Counted from the stretch's first letter, positions 26,423-36,265 are shown. The stretch is DNA of 64,000 bases from Flavobacterium cutihirudinis (GCF_003385895.1 NZ_QRDQ01000009.1:434001-498000), one strand, 5' to 3'. The notes: generated from the sequence alone by a model not told the origin. A program made the numbers and translations.

Positions 26423-27934
26423 ATGCGTCAATACTTTGCAATCTTCGTTCTGAGTTTAATTTTAGTTTTCAGCTCTTGCCGAACTGACTTTGATACCGTT
26501 GCCAGTACTGGAGATTTAAAGTTTTCAAAAGACACTGTTTATTTGGATACTGTTTTTAAAAACATTGGTTCGAGCACGTATCAATTGAAGGTTTACAACC
26601 GAAGTAAAAATGACATTTCAATTCCAACTATTCAATTTAAAAAAGGCTTAAACTCTAAATACAGAATGACTGTTGACGGCATGAGCGGCACAAACGGAAA
26701 GCTTTTTAAAGACGTTACACTTTTAGCCAAAGACAGTTTATATATTTTTATTGAAACTACTGCAGATATTACAGATGCCAACCCAACTGATTTTCTGTAT
26801 ACAGATGAAATTCAGTTTGACAGTGGAACGAATCTTCAGGAAGTAGCATTGGTTACTTTAATTCAGGATGCCATTTTCTTATATCCAAATCAAAATCCAG
26901 ACGGAACAAAAGAAAAAATCAAAATCGACGGTAAAGATGTTGACGGATTTTATTTAAGCGAAAATGATCCTGTAAACGGAAATGAACTTCTTTTTACCAA
27001 ACAAAAACCCTACGTAATATATGGTTACGCCGGAGTTCCCGAAAATAAAACCATAACTTTTGAAGCTGGAGCCAGAGTTCACTTTCATGCCAATTCCGGA
27101 TTATATGTCGGCAAAAATGCTTCGCTTCAAATTAACGGAACAACTTCAACAACTGAAAAACTTGAAAATGAAGTTGTTTTTGAAGGTGATCGTTTAGAAT
27201 CACTTTACTCTGATATTCCGGGACAATGGAAATCGGTTATTATTGAAAATGGAAGCGACAATCATTCCATCAATCATTTGACTTTAAAAAATGCTGTAAC
27301 CGGATTAGACATAAGAAATACCGCAAATACAATTCAATTAAAAAACACCCAGATTTACAATTGTGTTGAATATGGTATTTTAGGACAAAACAGTAAAATT
27401 GTTGGCGAAAACATTGTAATTAATTATGCTGGTTTAGCTAGTTTATCTTGCATTTACGGCGGAAATTACAATTTTACGCATTGTACATTTAACAACAATT
27501 GGCAAAACGGCTCCCATTTTGCAGTGAACTTAAGTAATAGTTTGGCTGGCGCGACTCCGGAAACAAATCCTTTAACTCAGGCCACTTTCAATAATTGTAT
27601 TATTTATGGTTCAAGCACGAACGAATTTAATTTAGATATAAACACAAATACTCCATTTGTTTATCAATTGAATAACTGTCTTTTAAAATTCAGCAGTTCA
27701 TCAACAGATCCTAATTATCAGTTTAAAACCGATACAGAACATTACAACAATATCATTCTAAATGAAAATCCGAGGTTTTATAATGTAAATCAGAATAAAT
27801 TCAATATCGATAAAACATCTTCTGCTTTCGCGAAAGGGAATCAGGCGTATATCATTCCATTGGATATTTTAGGGATTACAAGAACTTCTCCGCCTGATTT
27901 GGGTGCTTATCAGAGTCAGGATTTCCCGAAGTAA
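26423..27934 (+). CDS. Lipoprotein with right-handed beta-helix
   Basis: A 503-residue envelope protein of unknown role. A lipoprotein signal ends at LVFSSCRTD with Cys19 as the lipidation site. A beta-sandwich-like region (DTVYLDTVFKNIGSSTYQLKVYNRS) is followed by a parallel beta-helix of the type named right-handed parallel beta-helix repeat (AGARVHFHANSGLYVGKNASL through NITLKNAVTGLDIRNT-like turns). It has no polysaccharide-lyase motif I can see. Probably on the outer membrane. Confidence 0.85.
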   Translation: MRQYFAIFVLSLILVFSSCRTDFDTVASTGDLKFSKDTVYLDTVFKNIGSSTYQLKVYNRSKNDISIPTIQFKKGLNSKYRMTVDGMSGTNGKLFKDVTLLAKDSLYIFIETTADITDANPTDFLYTDEIQFDSGTNLQEVALVTLIQDAIFLYPNQNPDGTKEKIKIDGKDVDGFYLSENDPVNGNELLFTKQKPYVIYGYAGVPENKTITFEAGARVHFHANSGLYVGKNASLQINGTTSTTEKLENEVVFEGDRLESLYSDIPGQWKSVIIENGSDNHSINHLTLKNAVTGLDIRNTANTIQLKNTQIYNCVEYGILGQNSKIVGENIVINYAGLASLSCIYGGNYNFTHCTFNNNWQNGSHFAVNLSNSLAGATPETNPLTQATFNNCIIYGSSTNEFNLDINTNTPFVYQLNNCLLKFSSSSTDPNYQFKTDTEHYNNIILNENPRFYNVNQNKFNIDKTSSAFAKGNQAYIIPLDILGITRTSPPDLGAYQSQDFPK

Positions 27935-27987
27935 TTTTTTCACCATATAAGTAATTTAAGAAAATTTAAGCTCGTTGTGTTTTTTGC

Positions 27988-28060
27988 TCGCAAAGTCGCA
28001 AAGTCGCAAAGTTTTAGACAAAAACTTAAAAAAAAACTTTGCGACTTTGCGTCTTTGCGA
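27988..28060. repeat. CGCAAAGT-word inverted repeat
   Basis: Left arm 27988-28015 holds three copies of the octamer GCAAAGTC/T. The right arm 28033-28060 is its complement with one mismatch in 28. The 17-base loop is A-rich. A single-arm relative is at 7302-7329. As a stable hairpin between two plus-strand genes it could end transcription, but there is no T-run after the right arm. Confidence 0.85.
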
Positions 28061-28329
28061 GATTCATTTTTATCCACTTTGCAATTTTCTCGGATATTCT
28101 TTAGAAAAATTTGTAATTAAATTTTAAGAATCACTTTCATCTTGTAAAGTACTTTTTTGACTCAAATTTTAAAAACAGCAATAGTTTACACGCAAAAAAT
28201 GACGATTAAAAAATGTTAAATTTCGTATGAAACAAACAGCAAAAAAATTGCATTTTCAAGGCAAAAAAGGGTAAAAATAAATAATTAAAAACGCGCTGTT
28301 TGTTGCTTTTTTTTTTGGTTTAGATTGTC

Positions 28330-28337
28330 TAAATTTG
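28330..28337 (+). promoter_or_regulatory. Probable -7 box of purL
   Basis: TAAATTTG, 26 bp before the purL start codon. The -33 position has only a T-run, so this rests on the -7 box. Confidence 0.5.
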
Positions 28338-28362
28338 CACCTCAATACAACAAACACACAAA

Positions 28363-31300
28363 ATGATCCATTTCTTTGAAAACCAAAGCAAAACTGTTTT
28401 TGCCGTACAAACGGAAAACGAAATTTCAGCTCAAGACATTTCAAAATTAAACTGGCTTTTTGCCGATGCGAATAAAATAGAAAAATCTGCATTGACAGGT
28501 TTCTTTGTTGGACCTCGCGCTACAATGATTACACCTTGGAGTACAAATGCTGTAGAAATTACTCAAAACATGGGAATTTCTGGCATTATCAGAATTGAAG
28601 AATTTCATCCAGCAACGGAAGATTTTACTGATTTTGATCCAATGCTTTCTCAAAAATTCAACGAATTAGATCAGGAAATCTTCACTATCAACATTCAGCC
28701 GGAACCAATTCTGGAAATTGACGATATTGCAACTTACAACAAAGTAGAAGGTTTAGCTTTAAGCGAAGAAGAAGTTGATTACTTAAACAATCTTTCGACT
28801 AAACTAGGAAGAAAATTAACTGATTCTGAAATTTTTGCTTTCTCACAAGCGAATTCAGAACACTGCCGTCACAAAATCTTCAACGGAACTTTTGTTATTG
28901 ACGGTGAAGAAAAAGAGACTTCTCTTTTCAAATTAATCAAAAAAACATCTCAGGAAAATCCTAACGATATTGTTTCTGCTTACAAAGACAACGTTGCTTT
29001 TGTAAAAGGACCAAAAGTACAACAATTTGCACCAAAATCGGCAGACAAACCTGATTTTTACGAAATAAAAGAATTCGATTCTGTAATCTCATTAAAAGCA
29101 GAAACACACAATTTCCCAACAACAGTTGAGCCTTTTAACGGAGCTGCAACAGGATCAGGAGGAGAAATTCGTGACCGTTTAGCGGGAGGTCAAGGTTCAT
29201 TGCCATTAGCCGGAACTGCGGTTTATATGACTTCATATTCTCGTTTGAACGATGACAGAAAATGGGAAAATGCAGTTGAAGAAAGAAAATGGTTGTACCA
29301 AACACCAATGGATATTTTGATCAAAGCTTCAAACGGAGCTTCTGATTTCGGAAATAAATTTGGACAGCCGTTAATTACAGGTTCTGTTTTAACTTTCGAA
29401 CATTCAGAAAACGAACGTAAAATTGGTTACGATAAAGTAATCATGCAAGCGGGTGGAATTGGATATGGGAAGTTAGATCAATCAATTAAAAAGAAACCAC
29501 AAGAAGGCGATAAAATCGTTATTCTTGGAGGAGAAAATTATAGAATCGGAATGGGTGGTGCTGCGGTTTCTTCTGCAGATACTGGCGCTTTCGGTTCAGG
29601 AATCGAGTTAAATGCTATTCAGCGTTCAAACCCTGAAATGCAAAAACGTGCAGCTAACGCGATTCGTGGTTTAGTAGAAAGCGACAATAACCCAATTGTT
29701 TCTATTCACGATCACGGAGCTGGAGGACACTTAAACTGTCTTTCGGAATTGGTGGAAGAAACTGGAGGCTTGATCGATTTAGATAAATTACCGGTTGGAG
29801 ATCCAACACTTTCTGCAAAAGAAATTATTGGTAACGAATCTCAGGAAAGAATGGGATTGGTTATCGGTCAAAAAGATATTGATACTTTACAAAGAATCGC
29901 CGACAGAGAGCGTTCGCCAATGTATCAAGTTGGAGATGTAACTGGAGATCACCGTTTTACTTTCCAATCACAATCAAATGGTTCAAAACCGATGGACTAT
30001 GCTTTAGAAGATTTCTTCGGAAGTTCTCCAAAAACGGTTATGACAGACAAAACTATCGATAGAAAATATGCTGATGTTGCTTACAACGCAGGAGATTTCG
30101 AAAGTTATTTAAAAGACGTTTTACGTTTAGAGGCTGTTGCTTCAAAAGACTGGTTGACAAATAAAGTAGACCGTTGTGTTGGAGGAAGAGTAGCCAAACA
30201 GCAAAATGCAGGTCCTTTACAATTGCCTTTGAATAATGTTGGAGTTATGGCTCTTGATTATTTAGGAAAAGAAGGAATTGCAACTTCTATTGGCCACGCT
30301 CCTATCGCGGCTTTAATTGATCCTGTTGCAGGATCTAGAAATGCAATTGCAGAATCGTTATCAAACATTGTTTGGGCGCCAATTAAAGACGGAATTAAAG
30401 GAATTTCATTATCTGCAAACTGGATGTGGGCTTGTAAAAACGAAGGTGAAGACGCTCGTTTGTACGCTGCAGTTGAAGGTTGTTCAGAATTTGCAATTGA
30501 ATTGGGAATCAATATTCCAACAGGAAAAGATTCACTTTCGATGAAACAAAAATATCCAAATGACGAAGTAATAGCGCCGGGAACGGTTATTATTTCGGCT
30601 GGAGGAAACTGTACTGATATTAGAAAAGTAGTGGAACCTGTTTTACAGAAAAACGGAGATTCAATCTATTATATCAATTTGTCTCAGGATGATTTCAAAT
30701 TAGGAGGTTCTTCGTTTGCACAAATCAGAAACACAATCGGAAATGAAACTTCTACTATTAAAGATGCTTCTTTCTTCAAAAATGCATTCAATACAATCCA
30801 AGAATTAATCGGCGAAAGCCAAATCCTTGCAGGTCACGATATCGGAAGTGGTGGTTTAATTACAACTTTATTAGAATTGTGTTTTGCTGATGTAAATCTT
30901 GGAGCTAAAATTGATTTCAGCGCTTTCGCGGAAAAAGACTTATTGAAAATCCTTTTCGCTGAAAACATCGGAATTGTTTTCCAAGCTAAATCTGATGCGG
31001 TTGTTGAAGCGAAATTAAACGCTAACAACATCGAATTTTTCAAATTAGGAAAAGCGACAACTACTGAGACTTTAGACCTTGGACTTTGGACTTTAGACAT
31101 AAAAGCTTACAGAGATGTTTGGTTTGAAACTTCTTATTTATTAGATCAAAAACAATCTAAAAACGGAAGAGCCCAGGCACGTTTTGAAAACTATAAAAAT
31201 CAGGTTTTAAATTATACTTTCCCTGCGCACTTTACAGGAAAAAAACCAGAAATTGACAATTCTAAACCAAGACCAAAAGCAGCTATTATTCGTGAAAAAG

Positions 31301-32016
31301 GAAGTAATTCTGAGCGCGAAATGGCAAACGCAATGTACTTGGCTGGTTTTGATGTAAAAGACGTTCACATGACGGATTTAATTTCTGGACGTGAAACGCT
31401 TGAAGATATTCAGTTTATTGGAGCTGTTGGTGGATTCTCTAACTCAGACGTTTTAGGTTCTGCTAAAGGTTGGGCTGGAGCTTTCTTATACAATGAAAAA
31501 GCAAAAGCAGCTTTAGATAATTTCTTCAAAAGAGAAGATACTTTATCTGTCGGAATCTGTAACGGCTGTCAGTTGTTTATGGAATTAGAAGTGATTAATC
31601 CAGAACATGAAGTTCACGGAAAAATGCACCATAACGAAAGCCAGAAACACGAAAGTATCTTTACTTCTGTAAAAGTTCAGGAAAACAATTCGGTTATGTT
31701 ATCGACATTGGCTGGAAGTACTTTAGGAGTTTGGGTTTCTCACGGAGAAGGTAAATTCAAATTACCTTATGCAGAAGATCAATACAACATTGTTTCTAAA
31801 TATGCTTATGAAGGTTATCCAGCAAACCCTAACGGTTCTGATTACAACACGGCTATGATGTGTGACAAAACAGGAAGACATTTGGTTATGATGCCTCATA
31901 TTGAGCGTTCGACTTTCCAATGGAACTGGGCGCATTATCCAAAAGACAGAAATGACGAGGTTTCTCCTTGGCACGAAGCTTTTGTTAATGCCAGAAAATG
32001 GATTGAGAAAAACTAA
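28363..32016 (+). CDS. purL: Phosphoribosylformylglycinamidine synthase, large single-chain type
   Basis: Purine synthesis: converts formylglycinamide ribotide, glutamine and ATP to the amidine. The 1217-residue chain has the fused layout: N-terminal PurS-like domain, two synthetase halves (FSQANSEHCRHKIFNG near residue 165; SLKAETHNFPTTVEPFNGAATG), and a C-terminal glutaminase with nucleophile in GICNGCQ. Residues 902-912 (ETLDLGLWTLD) are encoded by a heptamer repeat tract, so this link segment may be an in-frame repeat insertion. A terminator follows. Confidence 0.96.
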   Translation: MIHFFENQSKTVFAVQTENEISAQDISKLNWLFADANKIEKSALTGFFVGPRATMITPWSTNAVEITQNMGISGIIRIEEFHPATEDFTDFDPMLSQKFNELDQEIFTINIQPEPILEIDDIATYNKVEGLALSEEEVDYLNNLSTKLGRKLTDSEIFAFSQANSEHCRHKIFNGTFVIDGEEKETSLFKLIKKTSQENPNDIVSAYKDNVAFVKGPKVQQFAPKSADKPDFYEIKEFDSVISLKAETHNFPTTVEPFNGAATGSGGEIRDRLAGGQGSLPLAGTAVYMTSYSRLNDDRKWENAVEERKWLYQTPMDILIKASNGASDFGNKFGQPLITGSVLTFEHSENERKIGYDKVIMQAGGIGYGKLDQSIKKKPQEGDKIVILGGENYRIGMGGAAVSSADTGAFGSGIELNAIQRSNPEMQKRAANAIRGLVESDNNPIVSIHDHGAGGHLNCLSELVEETGGLIDLDKLPVGDPTLSAKEIIGNESQERMGLVIGQKDIDTLQRIADRERSPMYQVGDVTGDHRFTFQSQSNGSKPMDYALEDFFGSSPKTVMTDKTIDRKYADVAYNAGDFESYLKDVLRLEAVASKDWLTNKVDRCVGGRVAKQQNAGPLQLPLNNVGVMALDYLGKEGIATSIGHAPIAALIDPVAGSRNAIAESLSNIVWAPIKDGIKGISLSANWMWACKNEGEDARLYAAVEGCSEFAIELGINIPTGKDSLSMKQKYPNDEVIAPGTVIISAGGNCTDIRKVVEPVLQKNGDSIYYINLSQDDFKLGGSSFAQIRNTIGNETSTIKDASFFKNAFNTIQELIGESQILAGHDIGSGGLITTLLELCFADVNLGAKIDFSAFAEKDLLKILFAENIGIVFQAKSDAVVEAKLNANNIEFFKLGKATTTETLDLGLWTLDIKAYRDVWFETSYLLDQKQSKNGRAQARFENYKNQVLNYTFPAHFTGKKPEIDNSKPRPKAAIIREKGSNSEREMANAMYLAGFDVKDVHMTDLISGRETLEDIQFIGAVGGFSNSDVLGSAKGWAGAFLYNEKAKAALDNFFKREDTLSVGICNGCQLFMELEVINPEHEVHGKMHHNESQKHESIFTSVKVQENNSVMLSTLAGSTLGVWVSHGEGKFKLPYAEDQYNIVSKYAYEGYPANPNGSDYNTAMMCDKTGRHLVMMPHIERSTFQWNWAHYPKDRNDEVSPWHEAFVNARKWIEKN
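31068..31098. repeat. Heptamer tract inside purL
   Basis: Four tandem heptamers ACTTTAG, ACCTTGG, ACTTTGG, ACTTTAG at 31069-31096, in the same style as the intergenic word repeats. The tract is read in frame as TLDLGLWTLD, in the linker between the synthetase and glutaminase parts. Confidence 0.75.
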
Positions 32017-32035
32017 ATAAAAAACTAATATACAT

Positions 32036-32070
32036 AAAAGGCTGCCTCGTTTGAGACAGCCTTTTTTTTG
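32036..32070 (+). terminator. Terminator of purL
   Basis: AAAAGGCTGCCTC, loop GTTT, GAGACAGCC then a T-run; the stem has one internal C/A mismatch. It starts 20 bp after the stop codon. Confidence 0.88.
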
Positions 32071-32201
32071 TTCTTCTTAAATCCTAAAAAAGCAATTTGG
32101 CTATTAAAAATACTCCAAAAGGTGTATTTTTTTTCAAAAACAAAGCCTCTAGATTTGTCTAAATTATTTTACGTTTAAACTTAACCAAACCTTTCTTAAC
32201 T

Positions 32202-33056
32202 ATGAAGAAGAATAAAATTTTAAGAGCCCTTATGTTTTTCACTATTGTAATTATTTGCGGATGTGACAGTTTAGAGGAAAATATAGATCCGGATTTGAGG
32301 TCTTTTATTGCCGTTTGTGAAGCTTTAAATTCAACGAGTGATACCGAATTTTTAAGTGTCGCTTTGGGACTTAAGCTTAATGACGAAAGTGGATCCTTTT
32401 ATAAGTCTGAAACTTATGCTAATGAAAACGGTACTGTTTCTGAATTTAAATTAGACGGAAATGGCGTAAGATATTCTTTTACAGTATCAGAATGGAAAAT
32501 TGGTATTGGTAATGATCTTAATAGAAAGGAGTACACCGGTACTTTAAACGACGACGCATTTCTTAAAGATAAAACCAATAAAATTGATTTGGTTCGTGAT
32601 GGATCTGGATGGAAACTTTTGGTAAACGGCAAAAACGAAGATATCATCCCTCCTACTACTGGTGGAGGAAATGGAAATGGAAATGGAAATGGAAACGGCG
32701 GTGGCACTGGTAGTGGCAATTCTACAGTTGCAATAAATCAATGCGTGGAAGGAAATTCGGGAGAAGGAAAAATTTATAAAGTTACTGTTCCTTCAAATAC
32801 ATCAAAAATGGTAATTGAAACATCTGAAGATGGTGGATGTTACTTAAACAGTGCCGATTTGTTTGTTCGAAAAGGAAGTAACCCTGTAATACATTCAAAT
32901 TATCCATATAAATGGACCGCTGACGAATCTAGTATACTACCAAACAGAGACCGCGAAAATATTACCATTTCAAATCCGTCGGGTGATTATTACATTTTGG
33001 TATATGGATTTAACAATTATTTTTCGTCCAATCTAAAAGTGACATTATACAATTAA
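32202..33056 (+). CDS. Lipoprotein with Gly-Asn linker and PPC-like domain
   Basis: A 284-residue surface lipoprotein of unknown role. The signal ends IICGCDS with Cys20 or Cys21 as the lipid site. An N-terminal globular part (to about residue 150) is joined through a GGGNGNGNGNGNGGG linker to a C-terminal domain resembling the pre-peptidase C-terminal (PPC) fold (DLFVRKGSNP ... ITISNPSGDYYILVYGF). The linker is coded by a perfect hexanucleotide tandem repeat, so its length can change without losing frame. Confidence 0.82.
   Translation: MKKNKILRALMFFTIVIICGCDSLEENIDPDLRSFIAVCEALNSTSDTEFLSVALGLKLNDESGSFYKSETYANENGTVSEFKLDGNGVRYSFTVSEWKIGIGNDLNRKEYTGTLNDDAFLKDKTNKIDLVRDGSGWKLLVNGKNEDIIPPTTGGGNGNGNGNGNGGGTGSGNSTVAINQCVEGNSGEGKIYKVTVPSNTSKMVIETSEDGGCYLNSADLFVRKGSNPVIHSNYPYKWTADESSILPNRDRENITISNPSGDYYILVYGFNNYFSSNLKVTLYN
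32667..32696 (+). repeat. GGAAAT hexanucleotide tandem repeat
   Basis: Four GGAAAT units and one GGAAAC code Gly-Asn repeats in the lipoprotein linker. A 6-bp unit keeps frame on expansion or contraction. Confidence 0.9.
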
Positions 33057-33091
33057 CTACAAGATTTACTCAATCTTGTGCTTTGTAATCT

Positions 33092-33134
33092 TAAAATCAC
33101 AAAACTGCATTTAGTGCTGTTTTGTGATTTTTTA
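33092..33134 (+). terminator. Terminator of the PPC lipoprotein gene
   Basis: AAAATCACAAAAC and GTTTTGTGATTTTTT pair over 13 bp around a small loop that itself contains GCATTTAGTGC. It ends in a T-run. Confidence 0.8.
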
Positions 33135-33240
33135 TATAAAAACCTTTTGTCAAAAATCTATTTTTGAACTCTTAAACAAATCCTTAAAATAGAATAAGAC
33201 TAATTTAATGATATCTTAAGGTCTTTTAAAAAGCTTCATT

Positions 33241-33268
33241 TCATGAGTTAAATATCTTTGTCTCATGA
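33241..33268 (+). promoter_or_regulatory. -7 box framed by an inverted repeat, in front of the TonB receptor gene
   Basis: TATCTTTG (33253-33260) is a consensus -7 box. It is bracketed by TCATGAG (33241-33247) and CTCATGA (33262-33268), a perfect 7-bp inverted repeat, which looks like an operator over the promoter. The right half includes the first ATG of the gene (33265). Confidence 0.5.
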
Positions 33269-35670
33269 AAAAAATGATCCAAAAATTATCTGCACTGCTT
33301 CTCTTATTTTTTATAAGCCAATTTACTTTTGCTCAAAAAAACAATTCTATTAAAGGAACCGTTTCTGATGGTAAGCTTCCAATTGAATTTGTGGATGTCA
33401 TTTTGAAAAACCCGTCAGATTCGACTAAAGTTGCTAGTTATGCAGTGACAGATGTTTCAGGGAATTTTTCTTTAGAGAATATCCTTTCTGGCGATTATCA
33501 ATTACAATTCAAATTAATCGGCTTCAAAACAATAACAAAAAAAATAAAAGTTAATAACTCTTCTCTTTCTATTGGAAATATCATCTTAGAAAATGACTCC
33601 AATTTACTAAATGACGTTGTTGTTACTTCTCAGAAAAAACAAATCCAAAAAACCAACGAAGGTTTTATTTTTAATGCTGTTTCGAATATTTCTCAATCCG
33701 GAGGAACTGCAACTGACATGCTAAAAAGTATTCCGACAGTTGCCGTAGATGCTGAAGGCGGTATTACCTTAAGAGGAAAATCGCCAATGATTTTGATTAA
33801 TGGAAAAAATTCGGCTATTACCAACATGGATCAGATTGCGGCAAGCAGTATTGAAAGTATTGAAATAATTAGTAATCCGACAGCAAAATACGATGCTAAT
33901 GCAGAAAGCGGAATCATTAATATTAAACTGAAGAAAAACAATCAGAGTGGCTTAAATGGAGCTGTTGTTTTAGGAGGCGGTTTTGGTGCTAAAGGAAGAA
34001 TGAACAGTTCGGTTCTTTTAAATAATAAAACTGAAAAATGGAATATTGGTTTGGGTTATGACAACCGTTTTGCGGGAAGAACCAAGAAAATAAAAGCGGA
34101 CAGAACCAATTATTTTATTGATGACGAACATTATATCCATCAAAACAGAAATGACGAACGTACTGAAGGTTTACAGAATTTGAAATTCAACGTTGATTAT
34201 GCTCCAAATGATAAAAATACATTTTCATTTGAAGCTTTAGGAAATATCGAAACGCAAGACAATGATGAAACTTTGTATACGCAGGTAAATACAAGCACAA
34301 ATGCATTTTTCTCAAATAATAAAAGACATTCTTTAGAATTGGAACGTTCAAAAGTTGGTGAACTTTCCTTTAATTATGACCGAAAATTTTCGGACGAACG
34401 AAAAAACTTAAATACCTCGATAACTTCTTCTTTTGGGAAACATAGAGAAAACACAGATATTGACACTTATAATTACGATGAATATCAACAGCAAATTGGT
34501 GAAGCCAAACTACAACGCACACATAATTATGAAAACCAAAATATCTCTAACGCCATTGTAAATTATGCTTTTCCTGTTTCAGAAAAAACAATTGTAGAAA
34601 CCGGTTACAAGGGAACTTTCCGCTTCTTTAATTCTGATTTTGAAAGTGCTGATTTAGTTAATGGTGATTATGTTGTAAATCCGTTAGCGAGCAATACTTT
34701 CAAATTTAATGAACAAATAAATGCACTTTACGGAATGCTGAATTCTTTCATCGGCGAAAGCGAAAATCCAAAATGGAAATACAATTTAGGTTTACGTGCA
34801 GAAAATGTTTCCAACACTGGAGCAACGCAAAATAATAGCGATCGTTTTAGTAATAATTATTTAAAACTTTTTCCATCGGCGTCTTTGCAACTGAATTTAA
34901 AAGCAGATGAATTTTTCAAAATTGGCTACAGCAAGCGTATCAATCGACCAGATTTAGACGATTTGAATCCGTTCATTGATATTACAGATGCGCTAAATCC
35001 GCATGGTGGAAATCCTTATTTAAAGCCTGAAATTATTCATATTGCCGAAATGAGTTACAATAAAGACTGGAAAAACTATTCGTTATCTGCCAATGCATTT
35101 TACAGAAATACAACTGACGCAATACGACAATATGCAGAATTGCTAGACAATGGCGTTATTTTGCTTCAGCCAAAAAATATTGGAAGCACCATTACTTACG
35201 GTTTAGAAACTATTTTCAGTTTGAAACCAATTGGTTTTTATGATGCAAACATCAGTTTAACTGCTTTTCAGCAAAATATAAATGCATCAAATCTTGGCGA
35301 AGATGTTGTAAACAATGCTTTTAGTTGGTACGGAAAAATCATAAATAATTTTGTACCGTGGAAAGGTGGGAAACTTCAGATTATTGGAAACTACAATTCG
35401 GCTTTAGCAACAGCGCAAGGAAAAAGAATTCCGATTTACAATGTTGACATGGGACTTCAGCAAAAACTCGGAAAAGGAAATGCGCGTTTAGGTTTGGTTG
35501 TAACCGATATGTTTAACACACTCGAAAGCGGTTATAAAAACAATACATTATTATTCAGCAATAATAGAACTAACAAATCAGACACTCGTGCTCTGGTGGT
35601 TACATTTGCTTACACTTTTAAATCCGAATTTAAAGAAAAACTGTTGGAAAATCAGTTTTCGACGGAATAA
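33265..35670 (+). CDS. TonB-dependent outer-membrane receptor, OMP_b-brl_3 type
   Basis: An 801-residue outer-membrane protein. Signal peptide to about residue 23 (FTFAQ), a carboxypeptidase-like regulatory (CarbopepD_reg) domain (NSIKGTVSDGKLPIEFVDVIL), a plug region (GTATDMLKSIPTVAVDAEGGITLRG), and a barrel rich in alternating strands, with KIGYSKRINRPDLDDLNPF typical of the family. It lacks a SusD partner nearby, so a siderophore or peptide-type ligand is more likely than glycan. Because the -7 box is only 4 bp from the first ATG, translation may start at the second ATG (33274). Confidence 0.9.
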   Translation: MKKMIQKLSALLLLFFISQFTFAQKNNSIKGTVSDGKLPIEFVDVILKNPSDSTKVASYAVTDVSGNFSLENILSGDYQLQFKLIGFKTITKKIKVNNSSLSIGNIILENDSNLLNDVVVTSQKKQIQKTNEGFIFNAVSNISQSGGTATDMLKSIPTVAVDAEGGITLRGKSPMILINGKNSAITNMDQIAASSIESIEIISNPTAKYDANAESGIINIKLKKNNQSGLNGAVVLGGGFGAKGRMNSSVLLNNKTEKWNIGLGYDNRFAGRTKKIKADRTNYFIDDEHYIHQNRNDERTEGLQNLKFNVDYAPNDKNTFSFEALGNIETQDNDETLYTQVNTSTNAFFSNNKRHSLELERSKVGELSFNYDRKFSDERKNLNTSITSSFGKHRENTDIDTYNYDEYQQQIGEAKLQRTHNYENQNISNAIVNYAFPVSEKTIVETGYKGTFRFFNSDFESADLVNGDYVVNPLASNTFKFNEQINALYGMLNSFIGESENPKWKYNLGLRAENVSNTGATQNNSDRFSNNYLKLFPSASLQLNLKADEFFKIGYSKRINRPDLDDLNPFIDITDALNPHGGNPYLKPEIIHIAEMSYNKDWKNYSLSANAFYRNTTDAIRQYAELLDNGVILLQPKNIGSTITYGLETIFSLKPIGFYDANISLTAFQQNINASNLGEDVVNNAFSWYGKIINNFVPWKGGKLQIIGNYNSALATAQGKRIPIYNVDMGLQQKLGKGNARLGLVVTDMFNTLESGYKNNTLLFSNNRTNKSDTRALVVTFAYTFKSEFKEKLLENQFSTE

Positions 35671-35812
35671 AAAAGGAAGAAAATAAAAATCTAAAAAAAA
35701 CACATTCTTGTAATTGGGATTCGATTTTTCTATCGAAAATTAATTTATATTCGCTGAGAAATTCCAGCCACTGAATTTCTTTGAACCCCAAAAACACTTA
35801 ACCTTACATAGA

Positions 35813-36265
35813 ATGAAATTTTTACATTTTTTACTTTTAACACTAATATTTGGTGCTGCAAAATCGTATTCACAAGTTGAAGTAAACGCGATCAAATATA
35901 GAGACCGCGAACGTTATATTACCACAACAATTGGTTATCCGGCTCCTGGAACTTATGCGCCGGCAGGAAAAAAAGAACCTATATTTTTATTAAATCCGGA
36001 TGGAACTGGTGTTTATCAATACGAAGATTTAAGCAAACAAAAGATCAACTGGGGAATTGAATGTACTGAAGAAGGCGTTCCTGTTTTTAAAGAAGGCTTC
36101 AACAGTGCTTCATACACGCTTTGGTACAGAACCAATGATAGTGAAGAATGGAATTACACACAATTTTCGATTCATTTTGCCAAGAAAAAAATGTTTATTA
36201 TGGGCGAAAGAGTGAAAGATTATGAAGATTATAATGATCTTGGAAAAACACCTTCAAATAAATAA
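35813..36265 (+). CDS. Exported hypothetical protein, 150 residues
   Basis: A small secreted or periplasmic protein. A signal peptide is clear (KFLHFLLLTLIFGAAKSYSQ). The mature part has YPAPGTYAPAGKKEPIFLLNPDGTGVYQYEDLSKQKINWGIEC-type beta-rich sequence, which resembles lipocalin-like stress-protein domains only loosely. I do not recognise a family. It follows the TonB receptor by 142 bp and has its own leader. Confidence 0.75.
   Translation: MKFLHFLLLTLIFGAAKSYSQVEVNAIKYRDRERYITTTIGYPAPGTYAPAGKKEPIFLLNPDGTGVYQYEDLSKQKINWGIECTEEGVPVFKEGFNSASYTLWYRTNDSEEWNYTQFSIHFAKKKMFIMGERVKDYEDYNDLGKTPSNK

Larger units (their letters stand above)
27935..28362. other. 428-bp gap before purL
   Basis: Contains the CGCAAAGT inverted repeat (27988-28060) and the purL promoter region. 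Between them (28070-28320) the sequence is AT-rich with no open frame worth calling. I recognised no purine riboswitch; that would need a covariance search. Confidence 0.6.

Noticed and set aside
28070..28320. Purine riboswitch in front of purL
   Set aside because: I could not find the conserved three-way junction loops by eye. A covariance-model search with a hit would reopen this.
32414..32719. Pro/Phe-rich 101-residue frame opposite the lipoprotein gene
   Set aside because: The complement of the GGAAAT repeat gives Pro-Phe repeats. There is no independent support.
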